DNA of 64,000 nt from Neopusillimonas maritima (GCF_003576595.1 NZ_NQOU01000001.1:436337-500336); one strand, 5' to 3'. Shown: positions 32,929 through 42,849, numbered from the stretch's first letter. Numbers and translations: made by a program. Notes: a model not told the origin generated them from the letters alone.

Positions 32929-33381
32929 ATGGCACGAATCGATTTTGCATTCGGTGCCCAGGATCGTTTGCGAACCGCCTGCGAGGTGGTTCGCAAACAC
33001 CACCAGCAGGGCCGTCTTTTACTGATTTACTGCAGTCAAGCCGAATTTTTGGGGCAATTCGACCAGTTGTTATGGTCGTTTGAGCCGGATGCATTTATCC
33101 CTCATGTCGATGCGGACGACCCCCTGGCTTCATGCACGCCGGTGTTACTGACCACAAGGCCGCCTGAACCGGCCATGCACACGCAGGCTGACACTCAGCC
33201 CGTATGGCTGCTCAACCTTGATGCGGCATGCCCCCCCACCGCACATCAATTTGAACGTATTCTTGAAATTGTCAGTTTGCAACAAGGCGACATTGAGCCG
33301 GCACGACAACGCTGGCTTGATTACAAAAATGACGGCCACGAGCTCCATGCACATGACCTTTCCGCACGCAAACCCACTTGA
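32929..33381 (+). CDS. holC: DNA polymerase III subunit chi
   Basis: A 150-residue protein. It starts MARIDFAFGAQDRLRTACEVV and contains RLLLIYCSQAEFLGQFDQLLWSFEPDAFIPHV (read in parts), the core of HolC. Chi binds psi and single-strand DNA binding protein to link the clamp loader to the lagging strand. It directly follows pepA, the order found in most beta- and gammaproteobacteria. Confidence 0.9.
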   Translation: MARIDFAFGAQDRLRTACEVVRKHHQQGRLLLIYCSQAEFLGQFDQLLWSFEPDAFIPHVDADDPLASCTPVLLTTRPPEPAMHTQADTQPVWLLNLDAACPPTAHQFERILEIVSLQQGDIEPARQRWLDYKNDGHELHAHDLSARKPT

Positions 33382-33414
33382 TGTTCAGCATGGTGTCAGT
33401 TAAGCTTCCAACTA

Positions 33415-33442
33415 GGAACTCTTGGTGTATTTGCAGGTCAGA
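33415..33442 (+). promoter_or_regulatory. candidate sigma-E promoter of the BAX-inhibitor-like gene
   Basis: GGAACTC (33415-33421) and TCAGA (33438-33442) are 16 bases apart. This fits the extracytoplasmic sigma-E consensus, GGAACTT and TCTGA/TCAAA type. Transcription would start near 33449, 50 bases before the ATG. A weaker sigma-70 reading (TTGGTG and TACACT) overlaps it. Confidence 0.5.
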
Positions 33443-33499
33443 TACACTGCGATCAAAAAATTTTTTTACGATCACGACACTCAATTAAAAGGATTCACT

Positions 33500-34210
33500 A
33501 TGAGCGACTCCCGTCAACCCTCTTTCCCTGGCCGGGAAACCTACGGTGCGGCCTCCCAAGAGGTTGTACGTAATCGTGTTTTGCGTAATACGTACTGGCT
33601 CCTGGCGTTGTCCTTGATTCCTACTGTTTTGGGCGCCTGGGTGGGTGTTGCCACCGGCATTAACTCGGCGATGGCATCCAGCCCCGGTATGAGTCTCATC
33701 TTGTTCTTTGTAGGTGCATTTGGCCTTATGTACCTGGTTGAAAAGAACAAGAACAGCAGTATAGGGGTTGCGTTTCTACTTGCCTTCACGTTTTTCATGG
33801 GCCTGATGCTCTCCCGACTCATTGGGTTTATATTAGGCATGGGTAACGGCACCCAGTTAATCATGATGGCTTTCGGCGGCACAGCTGTTGTATTTGGCGC
33901 AATGGCCAGTATTGCCACCACAACAAAGCGTGATTTCACTCACCTGCAAAAATTCCTGTTCATCGGCGTCATTCTGTTGATCGTGGCGGCGGTCGCTAAC
34001 GTTTTCCTGCAACTGCCGGCCTTAATGCTGACTATTTCAGTGATCGCCATCGGGCTATTTTCCGTCCTGCTACTGGTCGACTTGCAGCGCATTGTGAACG
34101 GAGGCGAAACCAATTACGTCTCTGCAACAATGGCGGTTTATCTCGACCTATACAACATATTCGCCAACTTGCTCATGTTATTGGGCATTTTTGGTGGCGA
34201 CGGCGATTAG
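33500..34210 (+). CDS. BAX inhibitor-1 / YccA family membrane protein
   Basis: A 236-residue inner-membrane protein with seven hydrophobic segments after a 45-residue cytoplasmic start (EVVRNRVLRNTYWLLALSL). The ending VYLDLYNIFANLLMLLGIFGG is the conserved C-terminal helix of the BI-1/YccA family. E. coli YccA interacts with the FtsH protease; others leak calcium in a pH-dependent manner. AAAGGA precedes the ATG at 33500. A candidate sigma-E promoter lies upstream. The 3' end overlaps the PIN-domain gene on the other strand by 33 bases. Confidence 0.92.
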   Translation: MSDSRQPSFPGRETYGAASQEVVRNRVLRNTYWLLALSLIPTVLGAWVGVATGINSAMASSPGMSLILFFVGAFGLMYLVEKNKNSSIGVAFLLAFTFFMGLMLSRLIGFILGMGNGTQLIMMAFGGTAVVFGAMASIATTTKRDFTHLQKFLFIGVILLIVAAVANVFLQLPALMLTISVIAIGLFSVLLLVDLQRIVNGGETNYVSATMAVYLDLYNIFANLLMLLGIFGGDGD

Positions 34211-34774
34211 GCGGTTTAAACGGAACAAGCGTTCCCGCTTTAGCATTTCAATCAGCGGCTCGTCATAACGGCGAGCCGTTTTTTTATCTCCCAGAAGCGC
34301 ACTCAAGGCTTCATATACAAGCTCGCCGTGTGTTTGAAAACATAACGCCAGGAACGCATCGGGCTCCCACCGCTGGATACCCAGCCGACGTAACTCACTG
34401 CGGTTGAAATCTTTCATATTTCGGGTCAGGATGCCCACTGGGCAGCCTGCGTGCTGCTCCTGAACAGCGCGGGCCACTGCAATAACATGCCAATCTTTAG
34501 GGTCGCTGTATTTCAAACCCGCTTTATATGCCGACACATCCCCCTGATCTGCATTAGGAAAATCTGATTGTAAGGCTAACCACTGAGCACGAATAACCTC
34601 ATTCGGCACAGACCAAAGACGTTCAGCTGTGCGGCACCATTCATCAGCGATTACCGGACTCCAGGCTACGCAAAAAACATTTTCAGCAGCCAGGCGCAAC
34701 AGCACAGGGCGTAGAACATTGGAAATGAGCACACAGGTATCGAGCACCACAAAACGAGGCAGTGTAGACATCAC
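34178..34774 (-). CDS. PIN-domain putative ribonuclease
   Basis: A 198-residue protein. Its first 140 residues have PIN-domain features: an Asp in VLDTCVLISN, a Glu in IADEWCR, acidic residues in SDPKDWHVIAVA, and LTRNMKDF. PIN proteins are single-strand RNA nucleases, commonly toxins of VapBC modules. No antitoxin-like small gene is adjacent; a 55-residue basic C-terminal extension (LGDKKTARRYDEPL) is present. The ATG overlaps the recO stop by four bases, so it is translated with recO. pdxJ usually follows recO in this order of bacteria. Confidence 0.75.
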   Translation of the reverse strand: MMSTLPRFVVLDTCVLISNVLRPVLLRLAAENVFCVAWSPVIADEWCRTAERLWSVPNEVIRAQWLALQSDFPNADQGDVSAYKAGLKYSDPKDWHVIAVARAVQEQHAGCPVGILTRNMKDFNRSELRRLGIQRWEPDAFLALCFQTHGELVYEALSALLGDKKTARRYDEPLIEMLKRERLFRLNRLIAVATKNAQ

Positions 34775-35358
34775 AACCTTTGCAGCGCCATTAACACCGC
34801 CCGCGTACGCAACGGTCGGCCTACCAGCAAGGAATCAATGCGTTCGCGAAGACTACGCCGCAGTTCCGGCTCAGAGGCGGGATCGTCGAAATCAGGAGGG
34901 GCACCCTCCAGGCCATAACCGGTCTCATGTAAAAGAATCCATTCGAACCGACGCAGTGCCGACGCAGCAGCGGATCCCGCAGCCAGTTGTATCAGCGCGG
35001 CATCATAAGCCTCGAATAATGCGGGATGCGGATCTTCGCGCGGTAAAAGCGAGAGCAGCAACTCGTTCATATACCACGCCGACATGAGCGTTCGCCCCGA
35101 CAATGGCCTGAGCCCTGCGTTATCAGCACGTGTGAGGGTCTTTACATCCCCACCACCCGACCACGACAAATGCAAAGGCTGAAACCCGGCCAATACACTG
35201 CGTAACGACGAGTAAGGGCGTTTTGCCCCTTTGGCGACCATCGCAACAATGCCGTGATCACGCGAAAACACCTGAATCAATAAAGACGTTTCACGCCAGG
35301 GAACAGCATGAAGCAGATAGGCCAAGCTATGCGTAACCCGGATAACCCGTTTACTCAT
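34771..35358 (-). CDS. recO: DNA repair protein RecO, short form
   Basis: A 195-residue protein. The N-terminal OB fold (LLHAVPWRETSLLIQVFSRDHGIVAMVAKGAKRP, read in parts) and the helical part with FEWILLHETGYGLEGAPPDFDD are like RecO, which helps load RecA in gap repair. Family members in beta-proteobacteria are mostly 240-270 residues; here about 40-50 residues between the PDFDDP stretch and the final LVGRPLRTRAVLMALQRL helix are missing. The frame is intact, so this looks like an internal deletion. It overlaps era and the PIN gene at its ends. Confidence 0.85.
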   Translation of the reverse strand: MSKRVIRVTHSLAYLLHAVPWRETSLLIQVFSRDHGIVAMVAKGAKRPYSSLRSVLAGFQPLHLSWSGGGDVKTLTRADNAGLRPLSGRTLMSAWYMNELLLSLLPREDPHPALFEAYDAALIQLAAGSAAASALRRFEWILLHETGYGLEGAPPDFDDPASEPELRRSLRERIDSLLVGRPLRTRAVLMALQRL

Positions 35359-36238
35359 ATCCCAAATCGCGCAGTGAAGACTCGCGCGCCGACCACCCTT
35401 TTCGGACCTTTATATACACCTCAAGATGTACCGGCTTTTCAAGTAGTTTTTCAATATCCTGACGAGCTTCGGTGGCAATACGTTTCATATGCATGCCCTG
35501 AGCTCCCAGCAAAATCGGACGATGCGTTTCGCGCTCAACAACAATGCACGCTGCAATCCGGGCACCGCGCTCGTGCTCCTCCCATTGCTCTATCACAACG
35601 GTACAAGCGTAAGGCAGTTCATCACCCACCAGGCGAAATACTTTCTCACGGATCAGTTCGGCCACAATGAAGCGCATCGGGCGGTCGGTAAGTGTATCGG
35701 CTTCGAACATCGGTTCGCCCTCGGGCAAACGCGCAGCAATTTCATCGAGCAGCACGTTAAGTTGCATGTCCTTGACCGCGCTAACCGGAACGACTGCTGC
35801 ATAAGGATGCTTAGCCATCAAATCGTTTACAAACCCAAAAAGACTGTTTTTGTCTTTCAACTGGTCGACCTTGCTAAGCACAAGAATAGTTTTCTGCGAC
35901 GTCGGCAACAGCGGTAACAACTCTTCATCGCCCTTGGACCACTTGCCGGCCTCAACCACATGCAACACAACATCAACATCGGCCAACGCCTGGGTAACGA
36001 CACGATTCATCATACGGTTCATCGTACCGCCATGCCGCGTTTGAAACCCCGGCGTATCGACGAAAACAAACTGTTCGTGCTCGCGCGTTAGCACCCCATT
36101 AATACGATGCCGGGTTGTTTGCGCCTTACGTGACACAATGGATATTTTGGAACCGATTAACGCATTGGTTAGCGTCGACTTACCCACATTGGGTCGCCCC
36201 ACTACTGCAACAAAACCGCATCGAAAGGCTGAACTCAT
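35351..36238 (-). CDS. era: GTPase Era
   Basis: A 295-residue GTPase that binds the 3' end of 16S rRNA during 30S subunit assembly. The G motifs are [10 protein letters not shown] (G1), VDTPGFQ (G3, a DxxG) and LSKVDQ (G4, variant of NKxD). The C-terminal KH domain has the [21 protein letters not shown] start and [10 protein letters not shown] loop. It overlaps rnc upstream and recO downstream, the conserved rnc-era-recO cluster. Confidence 0.97.
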   Translation of the reverse strand: MSSAFRCGFVAVVGRPNVGKSTLTNALIGSKISIVSRKAQTTRHRINGVLTREHEQFVFVDTPGFQTRHGGTMNRMMNRVVTQALADVDVVLHVVEAGKWSKGDEELLPLLPTSQKTILVLSKVDQLKDKNSLFGFVNDLMAKHPYAAVVPVSAVKDMQLNVLLDEIAARLPEGEPMFEADTLTDRPMRFIVAELIREKVFRLVGDELPYACTVVIEQWEEHERGARIAACIVVERETHRPILLGAQGMHMKRIATEARQDIEKLLEKPVHLEVYIKVRKGWSARESSLRDLGYE

Positions 36239-36996
36239 TTATTTTCCTGGGATACGGCGACCGGTAACGTCAGTTGCGCGTTCTTTCGCGCGCGTGCACG
36301 CCCTGCCGCCCCTTTAGCCGGCGCCATTTGCTGAATTAAAGCAATAACCTGTGTCGCGGCCAGTTGCTCCGCCGCCCGGCGGCTTGACCCGGACGCAGTC
36401 ACTTTTATATCAAGCTTGGGTACCGAACACTCAACATCGAACATTTGATTATGCGCAGCTCCGTGCGTGCCGACAACGGTATATTGTGGCAATTCAAGCT
36501 TGCGACCTTGGAGTACTTCCTGCAAAAGGGTTTTGGGGTCTTTACCAAGTGTCTTTGGATCAACATTCTCCAGCTTGGGTGCATACAAACCGCCAATAAC
36601 CTTACGCGCCGCGTCAAAACCCTGATCGAGAAAAACGGCACCAAAAACCGCTTCAAGCGCATCCGCCAAAATAGAAGGACGACGAAACCCCCCACTTTTC
36701 AGCTCCCCTTCCCCCAAGCGAAGAAAATTCGACAAGTTAAGGTTTTGAGCGATCTCAGCCAACGACGCCTGTTTAACCAAATTAGCCCGCAGCCTGGATA
36801 AATCGCCCTCATCGACCTTTGGAAACTGATGAAACAATAAAGACGCCACCACAAAATTGAGTATGGCATCACCCAAAAACTCAAATCGCTCGTTGTGACG
36901 GGCATTATGGCTTCGGTGCGTTAAGGCTTGCTCAAGCAAAGAAGGGTCGGAAAAGGTGTAACCCAGCGCTTTCTCAAGATTTGCAAGTTTTTCCAT
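36235..36996 (-). CDS. rnc: ribonuclease III
   Basis: A 253-residue double-strand RNA endonuclease for rRNA and mRNA processing. The catalytic signature [17 protein letters not shown] lies near residue 35 and the second acidic site in [16 protein letters not shown]. The C-terminal dsRNA-binding domain ends in [15 protein letters not shown]; a basic tail of about 30 residues follows. The ATG overlaps the lepB stop by one base (TAATG) and its stop overlaps the era start. Confidence 0.97.
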   Translation of the reverse strand: MEKLANLEKALGYTFSDPSLLEQALTHRSHNARHNERFEFLGDAILNFVVASLLFHQFPKVDEGDLSRLRANLVKQASLAEIAQNLNLSNFLRLGEGELKSGGFRRPSILADALEAVFGAVFLDQGFDAARKVIGGLYAPKLENVDPKTLGKDPKTLLQEVLQGRKLELPQYTVVGTHGAAHNQMFDVECSVPKLDIKVTASGSSRRAAEQLAATQVIALIQQMAPAKGAAGRARARKNAQLTLPVAVSQENK

Positions 36997-37883
36997 TAGT
37001 TAAACCGACCTATTCGGCCCAGATCACCGAAATTCATCCAGATAAAGAACGCACGACCGACGATATTCTCATCGGGCACAAAGCCCCAATAACGGCTATC
37101 GAGGCTATTGTCGCGATTATCACCCATGACAAAGTAATGCGCTTCGGGTACAACACACCGGACACCACCTGAAAAATAGTTGCAGTTCTTTCGGTAGGGG
37201 TAGTCGGTAATGGGCATGAGGTCCTGGCGCCGTTGACGGTCGAGAAGAATTCGATGTGTATCCGCCCCCAGCGTTTCAATGAACTCACCCACATATGATG
37301 AACGATCAGGCTCGTAAAACTCACCTGCCCGCTCAAGGGGTACCTCTTGCCCATTCAAATAAAGCACTTTATTTCGATAGACCACCTCATCACCGGGTAT
37401 GCCCACCACACGCTTGATATAGTCTACATCGGTATCAACCGGATAACGAAATACAATTACATCGCCCCGATCCGGATTTCCCAAAGGCACCACTTTGCGG
37501 TCGATAACGGGCAAGCGAATACCGTAATCAAACTTGTTTACCAGAATCAAATCACCATTTTGCAAAGTTGGCAGCATGGAGCCCGAAGGAATGCGAAAGG
37601 GTTCGACAATAAATGAACGCAGAACAAACACAAACAGAATGACCGGGAAAAAGCTTACGCAGTACTCAATAAACCACGGCACTTTATGTGCTTTCTCGTA
37701 TGCCTCGCGCCTTAATTTTGCCGCCTCCGCCGATCCAACGCCCGTAGGGGCTGCGTCGTAACGCGCCATTTCCGCAGCAGCACGTTGGCGCCGGCGGGAT
37801 CGCAAGAAAAAATAGTCTAGAGACCAGACGACACCGGTAACGACCAACAAAACAAACAAAATCAGCGCAAAATCCCAACTCAT
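36996..37883 (-). CDS. lepB: signal peptidase I
   Basis: A 295-residue inner-membrane serine peptidase that removes signal peptides of exported proteins. The catalytic serine is in [11 protein letters not shown] and the lysine base in [12 protein letters not shown]; two hydrophobic segments precede the periplasmic domain (residues 1-25 and about 70-95). [15 protein letters not shown] motif near residue 255 completes the family pattern. It sits between lepA and rnc, as in most proteobacteria. Confidence 0.96.
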   Translation of the reverse strand: MSWDFALILFVLLVVTGVVWSLDYFFLRSRRRQRAAAEMARYDAAPTGVGSAEAAKLRREAYEKAHKVPWFIEYCVSFFPVILFVFVLRSFIVEPFRIPSGSMLPTLQNGDLILVNKFDYGIRLPVIDRKVVPLGNPDRGDVIVFRYPVDTDVDYIKRVVGIPGDEVVYRNKVLYLNGQEVPLERAGEFYEPDRSSYVGEFIETLGADTHRILLDRQRRQDLMPITDYPYRKNCNYFSGGVRCVVPEAHYFVMGDNRDNSLDSRYWGFVPDENIVGRAFFIWMNFGDLGRIGRFN

Positions 37884-37916
37884 ATCGTTATTTATTCCTA
37901 TTGCTGCTACGCAACA

Positions 37917-39710
37917 TTACTTGTCGTCGACTTGAAGAATGGCAAGAAACGCTTCCTGCGGAATTTCAACGTTACCCACCTGTTTCATCCGCTTTTTACC
38001 GGCTTTCTGTTTCTCAAGGAGTTTTTTCTTACGTGAAATGTCGCCACCATAACATTTGGCCAAAACATTCTTGCGCAAAGCCTTAACACTTTCACGCGCA
38101 ATAATTTCCGAGCCAATCGCCGCCTGAATGGCGATATCGAACATTTGACGGGGAATCAAGCCACGCATTTTGGCACAGACCTCGCGCCCGCGATACCGTG
38201 CATTGCTTCGGTGCACCATCATTGACAAGGCATCGACGCGATCGCCGTTAATGAGCAAATCCACCCGAACAACATCGGATGAGCGATATTCGATGAAGTC
38301 ATAATCCATCGACGCGTAGCCACGCGATACAGATTTCAAACGATCGAAGAAATCGAGCACGATTTCCGCCAGGGGCATTTCGTAAACCAGTTGTACCTGG
38401 CGCCCGTGGTAGGTCATGTCGGCCTGAATACCCCGCTTGTTATTACACAAAGCCATGACCGGCCCCACGTAATCTTGTGGCATGAACAAGGTAACTCTGA
38501 CAATGGGCTCACGAATGTCGGTTATGGCACCCACTTCCGGCATACGCGACGGACTTTCAACCATAATAACCGTACCGTCACGCTGCTCAACCTCGTACAC
38601 GACAGACGGCGCTGTCGTGATGATGTCCATGTCGAACTCTCGTTCCAGCCGTTCCTGCACAATTTCCATGTGCAGCAGCCCCAGAAAACCACATCGGAAG
38701 CCAAAACCCAGCGCCTGGGAGACTTCAGGCTCAAACATCAGCGAAGAATCATTCAGGCGCAATTTTTCCAAAGAATCACGCAACTGGTCGTATTCGCTGC
38801 TCTCTACCGGATACAGACCAGCAAAGACCTGCGGCTTCACTTCTTTAAAGCCGGGCAAGGGCTTATCGGCGGGACGGTTGGCCAATGTAACCGTATCACC
38901 CACTTTGGCATTAGCCAACTCTTTGATTCCGGCAATCACGAAACCAACCTGCCCCGCCGATAACTGTTCACACGGTACTGATTTCGGTGTAAAAATGCCG
39001 ATTTGCTCGCACAAATGTGTGAAACCTGTCGCCATCAGGCGAATTTTGTCTTTTGGCTTCAAGACACCGTTCACAATGCGCACAAGCATCACGACACCCA
39101 CATAATTATCGAACCAGGAATCGATAATGAGAGCCTGTAGCGGAGCGTCTGGATCCCCTTTGGGCGGCGGCACTTTGGCAACAACCTGCTCGAGAATTTC
39201 ATCAATCCCCATACCGGTTTTGGCGCTCGCCAACACAGCATCCGATGCATCAAGACCGATTACATCCTCAATTTCCTGACGGGCTGCTTCAGGCTCAGCC
39301 GACGGCAAATCCATTTTGTTCAGCACAGGGATCACTTCGACGCCTTGTTCAATTGCCGTGTAACAATTTGCGACGGTTTGAGCCTCGACGCCTTGCGAGG
39401 CGTCAACAACAAGCAATGCCCCCTCGCACGCAGACAAAGAACGGCTCACCTCGTAGGAAAAATCGACGTGGCCGGGCGTATCGATAAGATTCAACGCATA
39501 GACTTTTCCGTCTTGTGCTGTATAAGACAGTGACGCCGTTTGAGCCTTGATTGTAATGCCACGCTCACGTTCAATATCCATTGAATCAAGTACTTGCGCA
39601 GCCATTTCGCGGTCTTGCAGACCGCCGCAACGGTGAATCAGGCGATCGGCCAAAGTGGATTTGCCATGATCGATATGGGCAATAATTGAAAAATTGCGGA
39701 TGTGGTTCAT
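37917..39710 (-). CDS. lepA: elongation factor 4 (LepA)
   Basis: A 597-residue translational GTPase that acts on the ribosome in back-translocation or initiation. The P-loop [15 protein letters not shown], the G3 DTPGHVDF and G4 NKMDLP are present. The C-terminal LepA-specific domain ([26 protein letters not shown], read in parts) is complete. [12 protein letters not shown] at 39710 is the family start; the frame opens further upstream but crosses the lepA leader and the degP terminator. Confidence 0.96.
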   Translation of the reverse strand: MNHIRNFSIIAHIDHGKSTLADRLIHRCGGLQDREMAAQVLDSMDIERERGITIKAQTASLSYTAQDGKVYALNLIDTPGHVDFSYEVSRSLSACEGALLVVDASQGVEAQTVANCYTAIEQGVEVIPVLNKMDLPSAEPEAARQEIEDVIGLDASDAVLASAKTGMGIDEILEQVVAKVPPPKGDPDAPLQALIIDSWFDNYVGVVMLVRIVNGVLKPKDKIRLMATGFTHLCEQIGIFTPKSVPCEQLSAGQVGFVIAGIKELANAKVGDTVTLANRPADKPLPGFKEVKPQVFAGLYPVESSEYDQLRDSLEKLRLNDSSLMFEPEVSQALGFGFRCGFLGLLHMEIVQERLEREFDMDIITTAPSVVYEVEQRDGTVIMVESPSRMPEVGAITDIREPIVRVTLFMPQDYVGPVMALCNNKRGIQADMTYHGRQVQLVYEMPLAEIVLDFFDRLKSVSRGYASMDYDFIEYRSSDVVRVDLLINGDRVDALSMMVHRSNARYRGREVCAKMRGLIPRQMFDIAIQAAIGSEIIARESVKALRKNVLAKCYGGDISRKKKLLEKQKAGKKRMKQVGNVEIPQEAFLAILQVDDK

Positions 39711-39765
39711 AAACCTGAATGAATAAAATCCGGGCTGAGATGAGAGCCACGGATAAAAATATAAG

Positions 39766-39796
39766 CAAAAAGAGGAGCGCACTGGGCGCCCCTCTT
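39766..39796 (-). terminator. intrinsic terminator between degP and lepA
   Basis: On the minus strand AAGAGGGGCGC and GCGCTCCTCTT form a stem with one mismatch and a five-base loop, followed by a T run. It would at least partly end the sigma-E module transcript before lepA. Confidence 0.75.
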
Positions 39797-39830
39797 GTAG
39801 CGACTACCGCATTTTAGCCGGTTTGGCGAA

Positions 39831-41312
39831 TTATTTTGTGGGCGTTACAACAACCCATTGTGTTTGCCCTTCACGATACACCAGTAATGCCGCAGTTTCT
39901 GAAGTATCAAGCCCCGCCACCGTTTTGGCGAACTGCTCAGGATTGGTGATGTCTGTTTCATTCACCGTCAGAATGATATCCCCGGGCGCAATACCCGCCA
40001 TGGCTGCCGGACCTTTGGCCGCCGTCACCATCACACCCTGCTTAAGGTTCTCGCTTTCGAGGATCTCGGCTGGCACCGACTGTACTCCGAGGCCCAGTGC
40101 ATTGGTTGCCATTTCTTCAGCCTGTGAGCCGGATTCGGACGGGGTCGCCGCATCGTCGGTCTCAAACTCGCCGACGCGAACACGTAGCGATACCTCTTTA
40201 CCTTTACGCCATACTTTCATGGTTGCACGGGTATCCGGTTTGGTCCCCCCCACAATACGGGGTAAATCCGACCATTGAAGGATTGGCTCGCCATTGAAAT
40301 CGGTTATTACATCGCCCGCCTGAACGCCTGCCTTATCGGCAGGCCCACCACGCTGGACATGACTGACCATGGCGCCCTTGGCGCTATCCAACCCAATTGC
40401 TTTGGCCACTTCCTCTGAAACCGGCCCAATCTGAACGCCAATGCGACCACGCGTAACCTTGCCGTGCTCTTTCAACTGTTCAACAACACGCATGGCTTCA
40501 TCAATGGGAATGGCCAACGAAATACCCATGAATCCGCCGCTGCGCGATACTATTTGCGAGTTAATACCCACCACTTCACCGCCCAGATTCAACAGCGGTC
40601 CGCCCGAGTTGCCGGGGTTCACCGCTACATCGGTTTGAATGAACGGAAGATAGTCGCCCGTATCGCGATTGATGGCGCTAACAATACCCGAAGTAACTGT
40701 TGATTCCAGACCAAAAGGGGATCCGATAGCCAACACCCATTGCCCCTTCTTAAGGGTGGTGGATGTACCGATAGGTAAAGGTTTCAAATTCTTGGCATCG
40801 ATCTTAATGAGTGCAACGTCGGTTCGTGCATCTGTGCCAATTACTTCAGCTTCGTACTCCTGACCATCTGTGAAGGTGACATGAATGTCCGACGCCCCTG
40901 CAACAACATGCGTGTTGGTCAGGATATAGCCATCTTCGGAAATAATGAACCCGGAACCCACACCCCTGGGAACAGTACGCTCCTGAGGTTGTGCCCCATC
41001 CGGTGCCGGTGCGCCGGGAGGTCCTCCACGACCGGGAGGAACAAAATCGGGGCCGAAAAACCAGCGAAACAACTCATAGGGGTCGGTACCCGGCCCCATT
41101 TGAGAGCGCACGGGAATGCTCTCGGTTGTGCGAATATTCACAACCGACCCTTCCGACTGCGCCACCACTTCGGTGAAGTCGGGAACGGTTAGCGTTGGTA
41201 CAGGAGTGGTTTGTGCCTGTACCGACACACCCGCTCCCGCCAAGACGCAGGCAGCCATGGCGCCTGCAAAAAACCGTTTCACGCGTCCTTCAACGCTGGT
41301 TGTTCGCATCAT
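39831..41312 (-). CDS. DegP/DegQ-type periplasmic serine protease (MucD)
   Basis: A 493-residue HtrA-family protease with a cleavable signal peptide (AAC-VLAGAGVSVQAQ). The catalytic triad is visible: His in TNTHVVAG, Asp in RTDVALIKI and Ser in NPGNSGGPL. Two PDZ domains follow (about residues 285-380 and 400-490). It degrades misfolded envelope proteins. It closes the rpoE-rseA-rseB cluster, as mucD does in pseudomonads. AAGGAG lies five bases before the ATG at 41312, with a second ATG right after it; a longer open frame upstream has no support. Confidence 0.94.
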   Translation of the reverse strand: MMRTTSVEGRVKRFFAGAMAACVLAGAGVSVQAQTTPVPTLTVPDFTEVVAQSEGSVVNIRTTESIPVRSQMGPGTDPYELFRWFFGPDFVPPGRGGPPGAPAPDGAQPQERTVPRGVGSGFIISEDGYILTNTHVVAGASDIHVTFTDGQEYEAEVIGTDARTDVALIKIDAKNLKPLPIGTSTTLKKGQWVLAIGSPFGLESTVTSGIVSAINRDTGDYLPFIQTDVAVNPGNSGGPLLNLGGEVVGINSQIVSRSGGFMGISLAIPIDEAMRVVEQLKEHGKVTRGRIGVQIGPVSEEVAKAIGLDSAKGAMVSHVQRGGPADKAGVQAGDVITDFNGEPILQWSDLPRIVGGTKPDTRATMKVWRKGKEVSLRVRVGEFETDDAATPSESGSQAEEMATNALGLGVQSVPAEILESENLKQGVMVTAAKGPAAMAGIAPGDIILTVNETDITNPEQFAKTVAGLDTSETAALLVYREGQTQWVVVTPTK

Positions 41313-41332
41313 GAAATCTCCTTGAAAATAAA

Positions 41333-42352
41333 TTATTGTTGTCCGGTCGGGGGCTCGACATATTGCGTTTGCTCGGCAATACCCTGCAAGGTGGATGCAG
41401 GAATAATACCCACAGCTGTCAGCCAATAATCATCGATTCGTGTACCGTAAACGTTGATTGCGCCATTACGCATTACACCCTTTTGCAAGGTGCGTGTCTG
41501 GTTTGCCGCATCGAACGCTTCAATGAACACCGAGACCGTAGCCAACCCATCAGACAACACGACATGCTTTACCGCGTCGCCCGACTTCATGGGGCGAGCA
41601 AGTTGCTTCGTAAATGAAAAGCCTGGAGGCGATTGAATACGCCACCCCGACTCTGTAACGTCAATGTCGCGTGTTGAAATTTGTACCTTTTTCCAGTCCG
41701 ACGTATCCCATGAAGGATCCAGCTCTTCACTGACAACATTTTCACCGGTTTGTAGCATGGTAAAGGCAATTTCATCGATAACATCTTGGTTACTGACGGT
41801 TTGAGCCTTGATTAATAATTTAGTTTCCGTGTCGACACAAAATTTGTAACCATATCGGTCATCCGCGCGCGGCTCAACATGAATCATCTGGCATTCACGC
41901 CCTGCAACACGTGTCGTGTCTGCATCACTGAAAAACAACTCGTAGTGATCGACAATCGCATCGGTATTACCCAAAAACAGGCTGGGAAAGCGATCTGTAC
42001 GCGCTTTATCGACCAAGACAAGATTTTTCTCGGGTATCAGACAAAGCTGCGTTTCATTATGCCGGATAAATTCGCGCGGCGAGCCATCAAGTACCTCGAG
42101 TCGCTCGCGCTCACCCGTGCCATCGACCAAGTGAACAATACGGGATGAGCGCATGGTTCCACGCTCCGTGTAGGTAAACACACCCGCATAATCAGTATTG
42201 CGCGCCGCTTGCTGCGCCTGCTGCAACAACTCAAATACCGCTTTGTATGGCTTCTCGTTCTGTTGCGCCTGGACCGAAGGCAAAACAGCCAGCACACCCA
42301 CCAATAACCAAGCCATGTGCCAGGCTGACATCTGCCGAGTTACCCTTCTCAT
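41333..42352 (-). CDS. rseB: sigma-E factor regulatory protein RseB (MucB)
   Basis: A 339-residue periplasmic protein with a signal peptide ending near VQAQ. The N-terminal LolA-like domain starts AVFELLQQAQQAARNTDYAGVFTY and the family feature ERLEVLDGSPREFIR follows. RseB binds RseA and senses mislocalised lipoproteins and lipopolysaccharide, thereby slowing RseA cleavage. It overlaps rseA by four bases and is followed by the degP-like gene after 20 bases. Confidence 0.93.
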   Translation of the reverse strand: MRRVTRQMSAWHMAWLLVGVLAVLPSVQAQQNEKPYKAVFELLQQAQQAARNTDYAGVFTYTERGTMRSSRIVHLVDGTGERERLEVLDGSPREFIRHNETQLCLIPEKNLVLVDKARTDRFPSLFLGNTDAIVDHYELFFSDADTTRVAGRECQMIHVEPRADDRYGYKFCVDTETKLLIKAQTVSNQDVIDEIAFTMLQTGENVVSEELDPSWDTSDWKKVQISTRDIDVTESGWRIQSPPGFSFTKQLARPMKSGDAVKHVVLSDGLATVSVFIEAFDAANQTRTLQKGVMRNGAINVYGTRIDDYWLTAVGIIPASTLQGIAEQTQYVEPPTGQQ

Positions 42353-42837
42353 TGTACCCCGGCCCCCGCTTGAAACGATACCTGCCGCACTGGGTTCACA
42401 CCAGCAAACTGCTGATGCGCACTCACGTAGTCGTGTAGGCCTGAATCATCAGCCGTTGCCAATACTGGGGGGCTGTCGTTGCTCTGACCGCCGACAAAGT
42501 ACGGCAACGCAACCCACACAACCGACGCCACTGCGGCGGCAACCGCCAACCCCGATACCCCTGCACGCCACACAGGCGACGGTTTGCGAAGCCGGGGGGC
42601 GACGATGGCGGGCTCATCATCGATTGCTTTTGACACACGGGCATAAAAACGATCCGAGGGTTGCAGTGCCAGCTCGTTGCTGCGCATAACATCGCCAATT
42701 AAATGGTAGGTATCCCACAATTGCCTGCCATAAGGGGTATCGAGATCTTCAGCTCGAATTTCCGCTTCCCCATCGACCCAGGTGGAAACACTTTCCTCCC
42801 ATGAGGGTTCGTAATCGGAACGCGTTTGACTATGCAT
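42349..42837 (-). CDS. rseA: anti-sigma-E factor RseA (MucA)
   Basis: A 162-residue single-pass inner-membrane protein. The cytoplasmic part (WEESVSTWVDGEAEIRAEDL and LWDTYHLIGDVMRS) binds the sigma factor; the transmembrane helix lies at about residues 85-110 (WRAGVSGLAVAAAVASVVW). The periplasmic tail is short. AGGAG precedes the ATG at 42837; a GTG three codons upstream is an alternative. It follows rpoE by 12 bases. Confidence 0.9.
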   Translation of the reverse strand: MHSQTRSDYEPSWEESVSTWVDGEAEIRAEDLDTPYGRQLWDTYHLIGDVMRSNELALQPSDRFYARVSKAIDDEPAIVAPRLRKPSPVWRAGVSGLAVAAAVASVVWVALPYFVGGQSNDSPPVLATADDSGLHDYVSAHQQFAGVNPVRQVSFQAGAGVQ

Positions 42838-42849
42838 AATTGTCACTCC

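Noticed and set aside
33448-33480. AT-rich inverted repeat (GATC with A and T run) before the BAX-inhibitor gene as terminator of holC
   Set aside because: The stem consists only of A/T pairs and is too weak; it lies downstream of the promoter elements of the next gene.
34178-34774. VapBC toxin-antitoxin module
   Set aside because: A PIN domain is present, but no small antitoxin gene overlaps or adjoins it; the neighbours are recO and a BAX-inhibitor gene.
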